DNA of 64,000 bases. Source: G963702155 sp963702155 (GTDB lineage: Bacteria > Pseudomonadota > Alphaproteobacteria > Micavibrionales > Micavibrionaceae). The stretch spans positions 744,001-808,000 of the forward strand of contig OY969717.1 in the NCBI GenBank assembly GCA_963702155.1, read 5' to 3'. Shown here piece by piece: positions 1 to 8,640 of this stretch (positions within the stretch are counted from its first letter, which is position 1; every line of letters starts with the position of its first letter). The notes under the pieces were generated by a model, which was not told where the DNA came from, did not search any database, and saw nothing but the letters and a program-made list of their open reading frames with translations. Position numbers and translations under genes: made by a program.

Positions 1-147
1 AGTTTTATAGCCGGATTAATCTTCGCTCGCACATACAACGAAACACGCTCGTTGGCGCTTGTAACAATAGAACATGGTTTATATGGAAACTTTCTTTTTA
101 TAATTGGTTTGGGCTGGTACTTTTATGGTGGTGCCGTTACGCCTTAA
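1..147 (+). CDS. CPBP family intramembrane metalloprotease, C-terminal end only
   Basis: The last 48 codons of a gene that enters from the left edge; the TAA ends at 147. The fragment reads as a membrane helix with an E-H-G-L-Y-G-N motif followed by a hydrophobic I-G-L-G-W-Y-F-Y tail, the pattern of the last conserved histidine motif of CPBP (CAAX protease/bacteriocin-processing) integral membrane proteases. Family members cleave near the membrane, but the substrate cannot be inferred. The stop codon overlaps that of the convergent gene at 144-950. The catalytic E-E-x-x-x-R motif would lie outside the window, so activity cannot be judged. Confidence 0.7.
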   Translation, partial: SFIAGLIFARTYNETRSLALVTIEHGLYGNFLFIIGLGWYFYGGAVTP

Positions 148-163
148 CTGCCACCATTTTTTA
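125..163. terminator. Shared bidirectional terminator between convergent genes
   Basis: Arms ATGGTGG (125-131) and CCACCAT (151-157) pair perfectly, with an inner GTTA/TAAC pairing, and a run of T follows on the plus strand. The hairpin contains both stop codons of the convergent genes. The minus-strand tail is less U-rich, so termination may be stronger for the left-hand gene. Confidence 0.5.
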
Positions 164-950
164 TACTAAAGCCCCCAAGATTTTTGAATATACCATCTAG
201 AAGTGATTCGTACTCTCCTAGTAAAGTTTTAAATTGGTCTAAAATACTGGATAAATCCTGCCCCTTTGAAAGCAAAGATTGAGGCGATGCGCTGCCTTTG
301 ATAGATAATGTTTGCGATTGCTCCACTTTTAATTGTGCAGATACAATCTCAACCGTTTCAAAAGCTTGCGTAATCTCAAACCCCTCCTCGGTTTGACTAA
401 TTTTAAATGTTTCCGTAGTTTCGGTGTAGCGCGTAAAATCAAACTCTACATTTATATTTTCCGCATATGAATATCCGAATAAAGGGCGCTGAAAAGCTGC
501 ATTGTTAAAAACTGTCCCAACAGAATCCGCAGTATCAGCATTACCAGTCCCCTGCTCAAATATATTAGCTATTTGACGCCCGATATCTTGCAAACCATCC
601 CCAATTTGCTCTGCCGCAGGTAACAATCCTGCAACCTGACTTTGGCTGGCATTTTTTAATAAATTTTTCGAAAAACTAAGCTGTTCTTTCAGCGCACTCA
701 GGTGCTGGGTCTTTATACGAATGTCTGCTTGATTAAAGTTCTCAATGCCCGCTGAAATACTTTTTACAGTTTGATTATAGGTGTCGAGAACATTTTGCGC
801 TTGTTGCGATAAATCAACACGAATAACGGGTGTTTGAATGCTACCTTGTGTCAATCCTGAAGAAGCGTTATTTAACTCGCCACCTGTAACTAGGTTTTTT
901 ATTGTATTTGAAACCGCGGTGTTATCAGCTAAACTTGCACTATTTATCAT
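144..950 (-). CDS. Hypothetical protein with helical N-terminal half
   Basis: A 268-residue protein that I do not recognise. It has no signal peptide or membrane helix. The N-terminal 60 residues are rich in Ser, Asn and Thr, as in flagellar axial or secreted structural proteins. Residues about 50-130 look amphipathic and helical (Q-Q-A-Q-N-V-L-D, then K-E-Q-L-S-F). Residues about 165-220 alternate Thr, Glu and hydrophobics as in beta strands, and the C-terminus ends with a helix and Gly-rich tail. No cysteines are present. It is transcribed alone, convergent with the CPBP gene and downstream of the broken PAS gene. A flagellar or surface role is only a compositional guess. Confidence 0.6.
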   Translation of the reverse strand: MINSASLADNTAVSNTIKNLVTGGELNNASSGLTQGSIQTPVIRVDLSQQAQNVLDTYNQTVKSISAGIENFNQADIRIKTQHLSALKEQLSFSKNLLKNASQSQVAGLLPAAEQIGDGLQDIGRQIANIFEQGTGNADTADSVGTVFNNAAFQRPLFGYSYAENINVEFDFTRYTETTETFKISQTEEGFEITQAFETVEIVSAQLKVEQSQTLSIKGSASPQSLLSKGQDLSSILDQFKTLLGEYESLLDGIFKNLGGFSIKNGGS

Positions 951-1078
951 ATCATTTCATCCTGAAATGTTCTTACAATTTAATAATAAAACTATATCAT
1001 AAATTTTGTAAAATTCGTATAATTAAAAAATACTTACCAATGCGTTATATGTGTAAATATTAGGTATAGCGCTGGTTT

Positions 1079-1879
1079 TCATGACAAAGAATGATGAGGA
1101 CTTGCATTCTGTGCTGTTACAACAGTACCCCTTCTATTGGGTAAATCGGTCGCTTTTACACGGTAATGAACCCCATTATTTAGCTTAAATTCTATTTTTC
1201 CGCTCAAGGTCATCATAAATTCTTTGATATACTCATAACGCGGATCTTTATCATTGATATTTTCTTGCTAAATCATAAGCTCGAACGCATCATAAGACCG
1301 CAAACCTTTTACAAATTTGGACGCTAAAATAGGATAAGCCCTTAAGTAATGGTCACTTGCAAAAACAAGTCTTTTCTCTGCATCAAATATGAGCATAGAA
1401 ACCGGTGAAACGGCCAAGGCATCACGAAAACGTTTAAATTCTTCTTCTTGGATTTTCTGCTTTATGCGTGCCCTACCCCGAACGATTCTTTGCAAAAGAT
1501 AGTTTTCAAAAGCCTTATTGTGCATATCATCCATATCAAGACTGTCATCGTAGCCCTCTCCAACCAGAGAAATTTTACAATTTTTATAAGATTCATTGGA
1601 TGTTCGGCAGTCAATTGAAACTATGTCCGCAACAATGTTCTTATTATTTTTTAATACTCTGACATAGTCATAAACTTGTTCTATTTTGTCATTATCATAA
1701 ATACAAATAATGATTAAAGCGCTGTTTTCTGAAGCCTGCGTAAGAGTATCAAGATCAGGCGGCATTAAAGTTCTAACCTGATATTTTTTTAAAATAGCTG
1801 CAATATTAGGCAATGTATTCTTATTATCACTTGAAAAAATTGTTACAAGCGCGTTAGAAACAAGCTGGAATAGATGCAT
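1079..1879 (-). pseudogene. PAS-domain sensory protein interrupted by an in-frame amber codon
   Basis: The ATG at 1879-1877 opens a 203-codon frame that ends at TAG (1270-1268). The same frame then stays open for another 62 codons to TGA at 1081-1079, and the extension reads as the natural end of the domain. Residues 1-110 resemble a degenerate receiver-like alpha/beta domain; residues about 120-145 form a charged linker helix. From about 150 (F-R-D-A-L-A-V-S-P-V-S-M-L-I-F-D) the protein is a PAS domain, whose final strands (K-I-E-F-K-L-N-N-G-V-H-Y-R-V) lie beyond the stop. One base change (TAG from CAG or AAG) would restore a 266-residue protein. It is divergent from rplU. A truncated product lacking the last PAS strands is the alternative. 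Confidence 0.65.
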
Positions 1880-1926
1880 TGACAGGTACTCTTTTTAATT
1901 TTTTACAGTACTCATAATACTATTTC

Positions 1927-1954
1927 TTGACAGAAAACGCCACTCGTGTATAAA
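1927..1954 (+). promoter_or_regulatory. Sigma-70-type promoter of rplU-rpmA
   Basis: TTGACA at 1927-1932 and TATAAA at 1949-1954 are separated by 16 bases, a near-consensus housekeeping promoter. It would give a leader of about 100 nt before rplU. Confidence 0.6.
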
Positions 1955-2063
1955 TCCATCATTCTAATACAATATTTTTAAATGCGATTTTGTGATTACA
2001 CCGCACTCGTATTATTAAATATAAATTATAACCAATTAAGAAAACGTAACGGGCAGTATAAAA

Positions 2064-2381
2064 ATGTTTGCAATTATTCGCACTGGCGGTAAACAGTATA
2101 AAGTACAAAAAGATGATAAGCTTTTAGTTGAAAAGCTTGATGGTGACCAAGGCGCAAAGCTTGATATTGCCGAAGTTTTATATATTGGTGATGGCGATAA
2201 AACGGCAAAAATGGGCGCCCCTTTTGTTGAAGGTGCAATGGTACAGGCAGAAATTATCCGCCAGACAATGGCGCCAAAAGTCACAATTTTCAAGAAAAAG
2301 CGCCGACAGAATTACCGTCGTAAAAAAGGCCATAAGCAGCCTTTAACACTAATTCAAATAAAAGGAATCAAGACGGCTTAA
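2064..2381 (+). CDS. rplU: 50S ribosomal protein bL21
   Basis: A 105-residue protein that opens M-F-A-I-I-R-T-G-G-K-Q-Y-K-V and carries the basic loop K-K-K-R-R-Q-N-Y-R-R-K-K-G-H and the Q-P-L-T-L-I-Q-I-K end, all hallmarks of bL21, at normal family length. It binds 23S rRNA in the large subunit and is near uL15 and bL20. rpmA follows 42 bases later with its own ribosome-binding site, in the standard rplU-rpmA pair. The promoter at 1927-1954 probably drives both genes. A minus-strand frame over the same bases is a shadow. Confidence 0.97.
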   Translation: MFAIIRTGGKQYKVQKDDKLLVEKLDGDQGAKLDIAEVLYIGDGDKTAKMGAPFVEGAMVQAEIIRQTMAPKVTIFKKKRRQNYRRKKGHKQPLTLIQIKGIKTA

Positions 2382-2423
2382 CTCGTTTTTGATTTATTTT
2401 TTAAAAAAAGGGAAGGATATAAA

Positions 2424-2708
2424 ATGGCACATAAAAAAGCAGGTGGTAGCTCCAGAAACGGACGCGATTCAGAAGGCCGTAGATTAGGTGTTAAGAAATT
2501 TGGTGGCGAAATTGTTTTGGCTGGTAATATTATTGTACGTCAACGCGGAACAAAATATCAGCCTGGTAAAAATGTAGGTCTTGGTAAAGATCATACTATT
2601 TTCTCACTTGTTGATGGACAGGTCATCTTTTCAAAGGGGCGCACCGGACGCGCGCAAGTAAATGTTGTACCTGCGAATGATGGTCAAAATTCTATTGCTG
2701 CGGAATAA
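2424..2708 (+). CDS. rpmA: 50S ribosomal protein bL27
   Basis: A 94-residue protein with the bL27 start M-A-H-K-K-A-G-G-S-S-R-N-G-R-D-S and the motif R-Q-R-G-T-K-Y-Q-P-G. The N-terminal arm of bL27 reaches the peptidyl-transferase centre and contacts the P-site tRNA. There is no N-terminal extension of the kind removed by Prp protease in Firmicutes, so the mature N-terminus is encoded directly. It is preceded by a GGAAGGA-like ribosome-binding site and followed by a hairpin terminator at 2735-2768, which separates it from obg. Confidence 0.97.
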   Translation: MAHKKAGGSSRNGRDSEGRRLGVKKFGGEIVLAGNIIVRQRGTKYQPGKNVGLGKDHTIFSLVDGQVIFSKGRTGRAQVNVVPANDGQNSIAAE

Positions 2709-2734
2709 ATTTCGCGCATATTTATTATTATGAT

Positions 2735-2768
2735 CGGATGATCGTTTAATCGCGATCATCCGGTTTTT
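2735..2768 (+). terminator. Rho-independent terminator after rpmA
   Basis: Perfect 10-bp stem CGGATGATCG (2735-2744) with CGATCATCCG (2753-2762), an eight-base loop and a following T run. It closes the rplU-rpmA unit. Confidence 0.8.
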
Positions 2769-2906
2769 ATATTTAGTATTGGTTTTTCCAACAGTACATA
2801 TTGGCTTAGCCAATATCATTTTAGATTTCTCAAAAATAACTTTCATATAAAACTTACTTATATTTACATATAAAAAAACGCAAAAAATCGATTATTACAG
2901 GTCATT

Positions 2907-3944
2907 ATGAAGTTTCTAGATCAAGCTAAAATATACCTTCAAAGTGGTAAAGGTGGTCCCGGTGCACTGAGTTTCCGGCGCGAGAAATATATCGAAAGAG
3001 GTGGTCCTGATGGTGGTAACGGTGGTAAGGGCGGCGATATTATATTCGAAGCGGTAACAACACTTAACACTCTGATAGATTTCAGGTTTCAACAACACTA
3101 TAAAGCACAAAGTGGGCATAATGGTGAAGGGCGTAATAAAAGTGGCGCAGGCGGAGCAGATTTAATTGTAAAAATACCGGTCGGCACTCAAATTTTGGAT
3201 GAAGATCAACACCATGTGCTCGCCGATTTTACCGAGGAAGGACAAAGACAAATATTTTTACGCGGCGGTGACGGCGGTCTTGGGAACGCGCATTATAAAA
3301 GCTCAACCAATCAGGCGCCCCGAAAAACGACACCTGGCTGGCCAGGTCATGAGATGATCGTATGGTTACGGCTAAAACTGATAGCAGACGCAGGTCTTGT
3401 CGGTTTGCCGAACGCGGGAAAGTCCACATTTCTGGCGGCATGTTCCAATGCTAAACCTAAAATTGCGGACTATCCTTTTACAACTCTGCACCCCAATTTA
3501 GGTGTTGTGCGCCGCGGTGATTATGATTATGTGATTGCCGATATTCCCGGACTTATCGAAGGCGCGCATGAAGGTCACGGCCTTGGCGACCGGTTTTTAG
3601 GACATGTTGAACGCACGAGTGTTTTACTTCATTTGATCGATATCACCGAAGATGATATTTGCGCCTCTTACGATACAATCAGAAATGAGCTGAAAGAATA
3701 CGGCCACGGTCTGGCGGAAAAGCAGGAGATTATCGGCCTAAATAAAATGGATGCTTTGGGGCAGGAGTTGTCCCAAGATCAAGCTAAAATACTTGAAGAT
3801 CATATAGGAAAGCCCGTCCACCTTATTTCTGCAGTATCAGGAGAAAATGTTGATAATGTTCTTTATAAATTGGGAGAACGCATTTATCAGCACAAGGAAA
3901 ATGAACGGACGGAAGGCCAAGAAGAGGTTCCGTTCCAGCCATGA
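2907..3944 (+). CDS. obgE: GTPase Obg/CgtA
   Basis: A 345-residue GTPase linked to 50S subunit maturation and the stress response. Residues 1-158 form the glycine-rich Obg fold (G-G-P-D-G-G-N-G-G-K-G-G near residue 31). The G domain follows, with P-loop G-L-P-N-A-G-K-S-T at 166-174, G3 D-I-P-G-L-I-E-G-A and G4 N-K-M-D. The C-terminus is short and acidic, without the long OCT domain of some Gram-positives. The stop overlaps the ATG of proB (ATGA, 3941-3944), so the two are translationally coupled, a common alphaproteobacterial arrangement. It starts about 145 bases after the rpmA terminator and so needs its own promoter. Confidence 0.96.
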   Translation: MKFLDQAKIYLQSGKGGPGALSFRREKYIERGGPDGGNGGKGGDIIFEAVTTLNTLIDFRFQQHYKAQSGHNGEGRNKSGAGGADLIVKIPVGTQILDEDQHHVLADFTEEGQRQIFLRGGDGGLGNAHYKSSTNQAPRKTTPGWPGHEMIVWLRLKLIADAGLVGLPNAGKSTFLAACSNAKPKIADYPFTTLHPNLGVVRRGDYDYVIADIPGLIEGAHEGHGLGDRFLGHVERTSVLLHLIDITEDDICASYDTIRNELKEYGHGLAEKQEIIGLNKMDALGQELSQDQAKILEDHIGKPVHLISAVSGENVDNVLYKLGERIYQHKENERTEGQEEVPFQP

Positions 3945-5113
3945 GTTCTAACACTGCCCTAAGCGCTTTACCCCCCCCTACTCCGCGCACAGTCATTGAT
4001 AAAGCGGATGTTATTGTTTTAAAATTTGGCTCTATGCTTGTCGCAGATTTTGAAAAAGACTGTGTGCGCGCACAATGGATGAACGCATTGGCTAGAGATG
4101 TGGAAAAACTACTTATAGCGCAAAAACGTGTCATTATCGTGTCATCTGGTGGCATTGCGTTAGGGCGCAAAACGCTTGGTATTTCTAACCTTACACCCCC
4201 TTCCGCTATCGCCTTGGACCAAAAACAAGCCGCGTCAGCGGTGGGTCAATTTCATGTCTTCAAAGGGTACCATGATGCCTTCCTAAAATATAAACGATCC
4301 GTAGCGCAAGTACTCTTAACAATGACGGAAACGGAAAATAGGCGGACACATTTGAATGCGCGTCAAACGCTTTTTACGTTACTGGACAAAGGAATTGTGC
4401 CTATTATCAACGAGAACGATACGGTTTCGACCGAAGAAATAAGGTTTGGCGATAATGACCGTCTGGCGGTTCGTGTTGCGCAAATGGTAGACGCCGATGC
4501 GGTTGTATTGTTTTCAACGATTGACGGGCTCTACACAGATGACCCTTTAAAACATAGTGACGCGGAGCATATCAGTATCGTTGAGCATATCGGTGATGAT
4601 CATATCAAAATGGCAGGTGAAGCCATTGCCGGCCTTAGTACCGGCGGGATGAAAAGTAAAATCAATGCGGCAATTTCAGCTACGCGCGCAGGTATTCCCC
4701 TTATTATTGCCAATGGTATGAAGGAAAACAGCCTTAGTCTGTTGCTTGATGGAGCTTTAAAAAGCACCATTTTTCTTGCTAAGGATACACAAAGCTCGGC
4801 ACGTAAAAAATGGATACAAGGGCATATCGCGCCAAAAGGCTCTATGATTATTGATGCTGGGGCGGCGCAAGCCTTAAAACAAGGTAACAGCTTGCTACCC
4901 ATTGGAATCACGAGCATCAGTGGTACGTTTGAGCGCGGGGATCCGGTTCAAATTTTTGACGAGCATAAATCCTTGATAGGTATTGGCTTAAGCGCTTATA
5001 CATCAGACGAATTTGCCAAAATCATCGGCAAACGTAGCGAAGATATTCCGCATCTATTAGGGTATAGCGGCCGTAATGAAATCATACACCGCAATGATAT
5101 GGCGCTCAATTAA
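3941..5113 (+). CDS. proB: Glutamate 5-kinase
   Basis: A 390-residue ATP-dependent kinase that phosphorylates glutamate to gamma-glutamyl phosphate, the first step of proline synthesis. The amino-acid kinase domain shows V-L-K-F-G-S near residue 27, V-S-S-G-G-I-A-L-G near 67, and P-I-I-N-E-N-D-T-V-S with F-G-D-N-D-R-L-A for substrate binding. The last 90 residues are a PUA domain (I-I-D-A-G-A-A-Q-A-L-K-Q-G-N-S-L-L-P), as in most bacterial ProB. ATGA overlap with obg. The partner proA lies separately at 22577-23890. Proline feedback is known for the family, but I did not test its residues here. Confidence 0.95.
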   Translation: MSSNTALSALPPPTPRTVIDKADVIVLKFGSMLVADFEKDCVRAQWMNALARDVEKLLIAQKRVIIVSSGGIALGRKTLGISNLTPPSAIALDQKQAASAVGQFHVFKGYHDAFLKYKRSVAQVLLTMTETENRRTHLNARQTLFTLLDKGIVPIINENDTVSTEEIRFGDNDRLAVRVAQMVDADAVVLFSTIDGLYTDDPLKHSDAEHISIVEHIGDDHIKMAGEAIAGLSTGGMKSKINAAISATRAGIPLIIANGMKENSLSLLLDGALKSTIFLAKDTQSSARKKWIQGHIAPKGSMIIDAGAAQALKQGNSLLPIGITSISGTFERGDPVQIFDEHKSLIGIGLSAYTSDEFAKIIGKRSEDIPHLLGYSGRNEIIHRNDMALN

Positions 5114-5208
5114 TAATATTAATATCTGTTATTCGTGCTCTTCTGATTTCACACATATCATGATAGTCTTTAATTCAATTTTTTGCTTAAAACCATCAAG
5201 GGCTATTT

Positions 5209-7842
5209 ATGAGCGCTGACCAGACACCTCCACAAAAGCCAGAAGCTGTTTACCTTAAAGATTACAAACCCTACCCCTATTCGCTTTTGTCGGTTGATTT
5301 AAATTTTGATTTACATGAGAGCAAAACGCAAGTGAGCTCAAAGCTCGTGTTCAAAAAAGAGCGGGATGAAGATCTGGTTCTAAATGGTGAGGATTTGCAT
5401 TTAGTGTCCGTCAAGTTGGATGGTAAAATCGTCACTAATAATGGGGGCTATGATGTAAAAGAGGGGCAAATGACCCTGCCCTGCCCTAAAGCGTCACAGT
5501 TCACACTCGAGATCAAAACCATTATAAAACCCGAAGACAATACATATCTTGAAGGTTTATATAAATCTGGTGATATGTATTGCACACAATGCGAAGCGCA
5601 AGGATTTCGCAGGATCACATATTTTCCTGATCGTCCGGATGTCTTATCTATATACACGGTACGTTTGGAGGGTGATAAAACCAAGTATCCCATACTACTA
5701 AGTAATGGCGAATTACAAAATTCTGGAGAGATTGATAATGGCAGACACTTTGCAATATGGCATGATAAAACACCCAAACCCTGTTATTTATTTGCGCTAG
5801 TCGCGGGTGATTTAAACCATGTGCATAATTCTTTTACAACGATGTCTGGTCAAAATGTAGACCTTTATATTTATGTCCGTCCTGGTGATGAAAAGCAGTG
5901 CGCGCACGCGATGGAATCACTCATAAAATCGATGAAATGGGATGAGGATGTTTATGGGCGAGAATACCAGTATTCAATATTTAACATTGTCGCGGTAAGT
6001 GACTTTAATATGGGCGCAATGGAGAATACAGCGCTCAATATTTTTAATACTGCGCTCGTTCTTGCAGAAAAAGAAACGGCAACCGATCATGATTTCATCC
6101 GTGTCGAAAGTGTTATCGCGCATGAGTATTTTCACAATTGGACAGGTAATCGCGTCACGTGCCGTGACTGGTTTCAACTATCACTGAAAGAGGGTTTAAC
6201 CGTTTTTAGGGATCAGGAGTTTTCAGCTGATATGCATTCGAAAGCAGTGCAACGTATTGATGATGTTGCACATTTGAGGCGATTACAATTTGCGGAAGAT
6301 GCAGGCCCCCTCTCCCATCCAATAAGGCCCGAAAATTATATAGAGATCAATAATTTTTACACAATGACGGTGTATGAAAAAGGCGCGGAAGTTATCCGTA
6401 TGTTTCGCACATTGATGGGTGATGAGGCCTACCGTAAATCGACTGATCTATATTTTGATCGACACGATGGACAAGCCGTAACATGTGAAGACTGGATCAA
6501 GGCGATGGAAGATGGATCAGGGATGGATTTCTCTCATTTTCGCCTATGGTATAGCCAAGCCGGAACGCCGCATCTTCGTTTTTATGGGCGATATGATGCC
6601 GATGCAAAAACGTATCATGTAACATTATCGCAGAACATTCCAGACACGTCCGGGCAAAAAAATAAACAGCCAATGGTTATGCCAGTTGCGATGGGTTTGA
6701 TTGGTAAAAATGGCGCAGATTTAATCGGTACGCAGATATTGGAATTGCGAGAAGCCGAACAAAGTTTTGAATTTACAGATATCGAAAGCCGGCCTGTACC
6801 ATCGGTTCTAAGAAATTTTAGTGCGCCTGTAATCTTGGATACCAATCTAAAAGATAATGAGTATCGTTTCTTAAGCCAGCATGAAATTTACGACGGATTT
6901 AATCGGTGGGAAGCGTTGCAAATATTAGGGCGACGCGTTATCGGCCGTATGTTGGATCAACATAAGGCGGGCGAAAATATGAGCGCGCCAGATGACTATA
7001 TTGATGGATTTAGTGCCATTTTCAAGGATGCAATGAGTGAAGATGCGGATAAAGCGTTGCTTGCACGTGCACTTCAAATCCCAAGCGTTGATGTCATTGT
7101 ACAAGATCGCGAATTTGCAGATCCGGTTGTGATACATAAAGCACGGCAAATGATACTAGCCGCGATCAAGCGAACGCATCGCAAGGCACTTGATAAAATA
7201 TATAAAATAAATGATACAAGCGCTGCATTTAGCGTAGATGCAAAAGCCATGGGACGACGCGCACTTCGTAACCAGGTGCTTTCAGTTTTAACCTGCACGG
7301 ATGGTACGGGCTGCGCCAAATTGGCAAAAGCGCATTATGAATCGGCGGATAATATGACCGATCGCATGGCTGCGCTTTCTGCGCTCGCAAATAACAAAAA
7401 TGCCGAGCGTGATGAAGTTCTGAGCACATTTTATAAGCGGTTTGAGGCGTATCCGCTTGTCATTGATAAGTGGTTCGCGGTGCAGGCCGCTGCAACGCAT
7501 CCTGATATAATAAAACACTTAAAAACACTTCGGGCGCATGAAGATTTTAATATCAAAAACCCCAACCGGGTTCGCTCCCTCTATGCATCATTCGCAATGA
7601 ATAATCCGGCATCTTTTCACCATGTGGACGGTAGTGGCTATACGTTTTTGGCCGACGCAGTGATTGAGTTGAATAAGATCAATCCGCAGATTGCCTCACG
7701 CCTGCTGACCCCCATGCGCGCATGGCGGCAATATTCGAAAGACCGTCAGGAAAACATGAAGGCTGCATTAGAACGTATAGCGGATACTCCTGATCTATCA
7801 CCAAATGTCTTTGAGATTGTTGAAAAAAGCCTCAAAGGATAA
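5209..7842 (+). CDS. pepN: Aminopeptidase N (M1 family)
   Basis: An 877-residue zinc metallopeptidase that removes N-terminal residues from peptides in the cytoplasm. The substrate-recognition motif G-A-M-E-N is at about residue 269. The zinc site is H305-E-Y-F-H309 with E328 eighteen residues later (W-F-Q-L-S-L-K-E-G-L-T), the complete HExxH-x18-E set. Length and the long all-helical C-terminal half match the E. coli PepN type rather than the shorter eukaryote-like M1 enzymes. No signal peptide. rnhB follows 8 bases after the stop, so they are likely cotranscribed. Confidence 0.96.
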   Translation: MSADQTPPQKPEAVYLKDYKPYPYSLLSVDLNFDLHESKTQVSSKLVFKKERDEDLVLNGEDLHLVSVKLDGKIVTNNGGYDVKEGQMTLPCPKASQFTLEIKTIIKPEDNTYLEGLYKSGDMYCTQCEAQGFRRITYFPDRPDVLSIYTVRLEGDKTKYPILLSNGELQNSGEIDNGRHFAIWHDKTPKPCYLFALVAGDLNHVHNSFTTMSGQNVDLYIYVRPGDEKQCAHAMESLIKSMKWDEDVYGREYQYSIFNIVAVSDFNMGAMENTALNIFNTALVLAEKETATDHDFIRVESVIAHEYFHNWTGNRVTCRDWFQLSLKEGLTVFRDQEFSADMHSKAVQRIDDVAHLRRLQFAEDAGPLSHPIRPENYIEINNFYTMTVYEKGAEVIRMFRTLMGDEAYRKSTDLYFDRHDGQAVTCEDWIKAMEDGSGMDFSHFRLWYSQAGTPHLRFYGRYDADAKTYHVTLSQNIPDTSGQKNKQPMVMPVAMGLIGKNGADLIGTQILELREAEQSFEFTDIESRPVPSVLRNFSAPVILDTNLKDNEYRFLSQHEIYDGFNRWEALQILGRRVIGRMLDQHKAGENMSAPDDYIDGFSAIFKDAMSEDADKALLARALQIPSVDVIVQDREFADPVVIHKARQMILAAIKRTHRKALDKIYKINDTSAAFSVDAKAMGRRALRNQVLSVLTCTDGTGCAKLAKAHYESADNMTDRMAALSALANNKNAERDEVLSTFYKRFEAYPLVIDKWFAVQAAATHPDIIKHLKTLRAHEDFNIKNPNRVRSLYASFAMNNPASFHHVDGSGYTFLADAVIELNKINPQIASRLLTPMRAWRQYSKDRQENMKAALERIADTPDLSPNVFEIVEKSLKG

Positions 7843-7849
7843 GTGCTAT

Positions 7850-8500
7850 ATGCCTGATTTTAGCTTTGAAATGCAGGTTAAGGGTGCCGTGTGCGGGCTT
7901 GATGAAGTGGGCCGTGCGCCATTGGTTGGCCCTGTCACGGCGGCATGCGTTTATATTCCGGAACAATATAAAAGCGCGGATATATGGGCGCTCGTAAATG
8001 ATAGCAAAAAAACTCCGAAGAAAAAACGTGAGGCTTTTGCAGAGCAAATTAAAACCCATAGCATTTGGGGCATTGCAGAGGCAAGCGCCCGCGAGGTTGA
8101 AGATATTAATATCGTGCAGGCCTCTTTTTTGGCCATGCGGCGCGCTTATGAGACGGTAGCCAATAAAGCCGGTTTTCATTTTAAATGTGCCCTTATTGAT
8201 GGACATCTATCACCGCCTTTCCCCTGCCCCGTTCAAACTATTATAAAAGGCGATAGCAAAAGTGTTTCCATTGCCGCGGCCTCAATTATTGCCAAAGTGG
8301 ATCGCGATGCTTTACTTGCAAAACTATCGCAAACCTATCCCCATTATGGGTGGGAACGGAATGCAGGCTATCCCACGCGAGAGCATTTAAACGCCATTAA
8401 TATAAACGGTGTAACAGCGCATCACAGGCGTAATTTTGCACCCATACGTAATTATTTATTATATGGTCAGGTTGACCCTCAAACCAAGATGGCTGTTTGA
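7850..8500 (+). CDS. rnhB: Ribonuclease HII
   Basis: A 216-residue nuclease that cuts RNA in RNA-DNA hybrids and removes single ribonucleotides from DNA. I chose the ATG at 7850, eight bases after the pepN stop and preceded by AAAGGAT; an upstream ATG at 7805 would overlap pepN by 38 bases. Active-site residues D18 and E19 (G-L-D-E-V-G-R) and a later acidic site in C-A-L-I-D-G-H are present. The junction-reading motif, normally Gly-Arg-Gly, is G21-R22-A23 here. It stands before the ccrM promoter region. Confidence 0.92.
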   Translation: MPDFSFEMQVKGAVCGLDEVGRAPLVGPVTAACVYIPEQYKSADIWALVNDSKKTPKKKREAFAEQIKTHSIWGIAEASAREVEDINIVQASFLAMRRAYETVANKAGFHFKCALIDGHLSPPFPCPVQTIIKGDSKSVSIAAASIIAKVDRDALLAKLSQTYPHYGWERNAGYPTREHLNAININGVTAHHRRNFAPIRNYLLYGQVDPQTKMAV

Positions 8501-8523
8501 TTAAGTCGACTTATATGCTTTAA

Positions 8524-8640
8524 GAATCCCTTGTAAAATACTGATTCCATAACATGAATTTACATTTTTTTCTTGACTGCGAATCCATTTTGACTCATGA
8601 TTCGATGTCTTAAAAAGAATAGGAAAAGAAATGTCGAGTC
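8524..8640 (+). promoter_or_regulatory. Cluster of six GANTC methylation sites in the ccrM promoter
   Basis: GANTC sites start at 8524, 8543, 8581, 8592, 8599 and 8636, the last one inside the first codons of ccrM. From base composition about 0.4 would be expected in 117 bases. A perfect palindrome TAAGTCGACTTA (8502-8513) precedes them. In Caulobacter the ccrM promoter carries GANTC sites whose methylation state affects transcription; similar self-control is inferred here. Confidence 0.7.

Noticed and set aside
1079..1879. Stop-codon reassignment (UAG as sense) to explain the amber codon
   Set aside because: Several well-identified genes here, such as efp, smc and fba, end with TAG exactly at their normal length.
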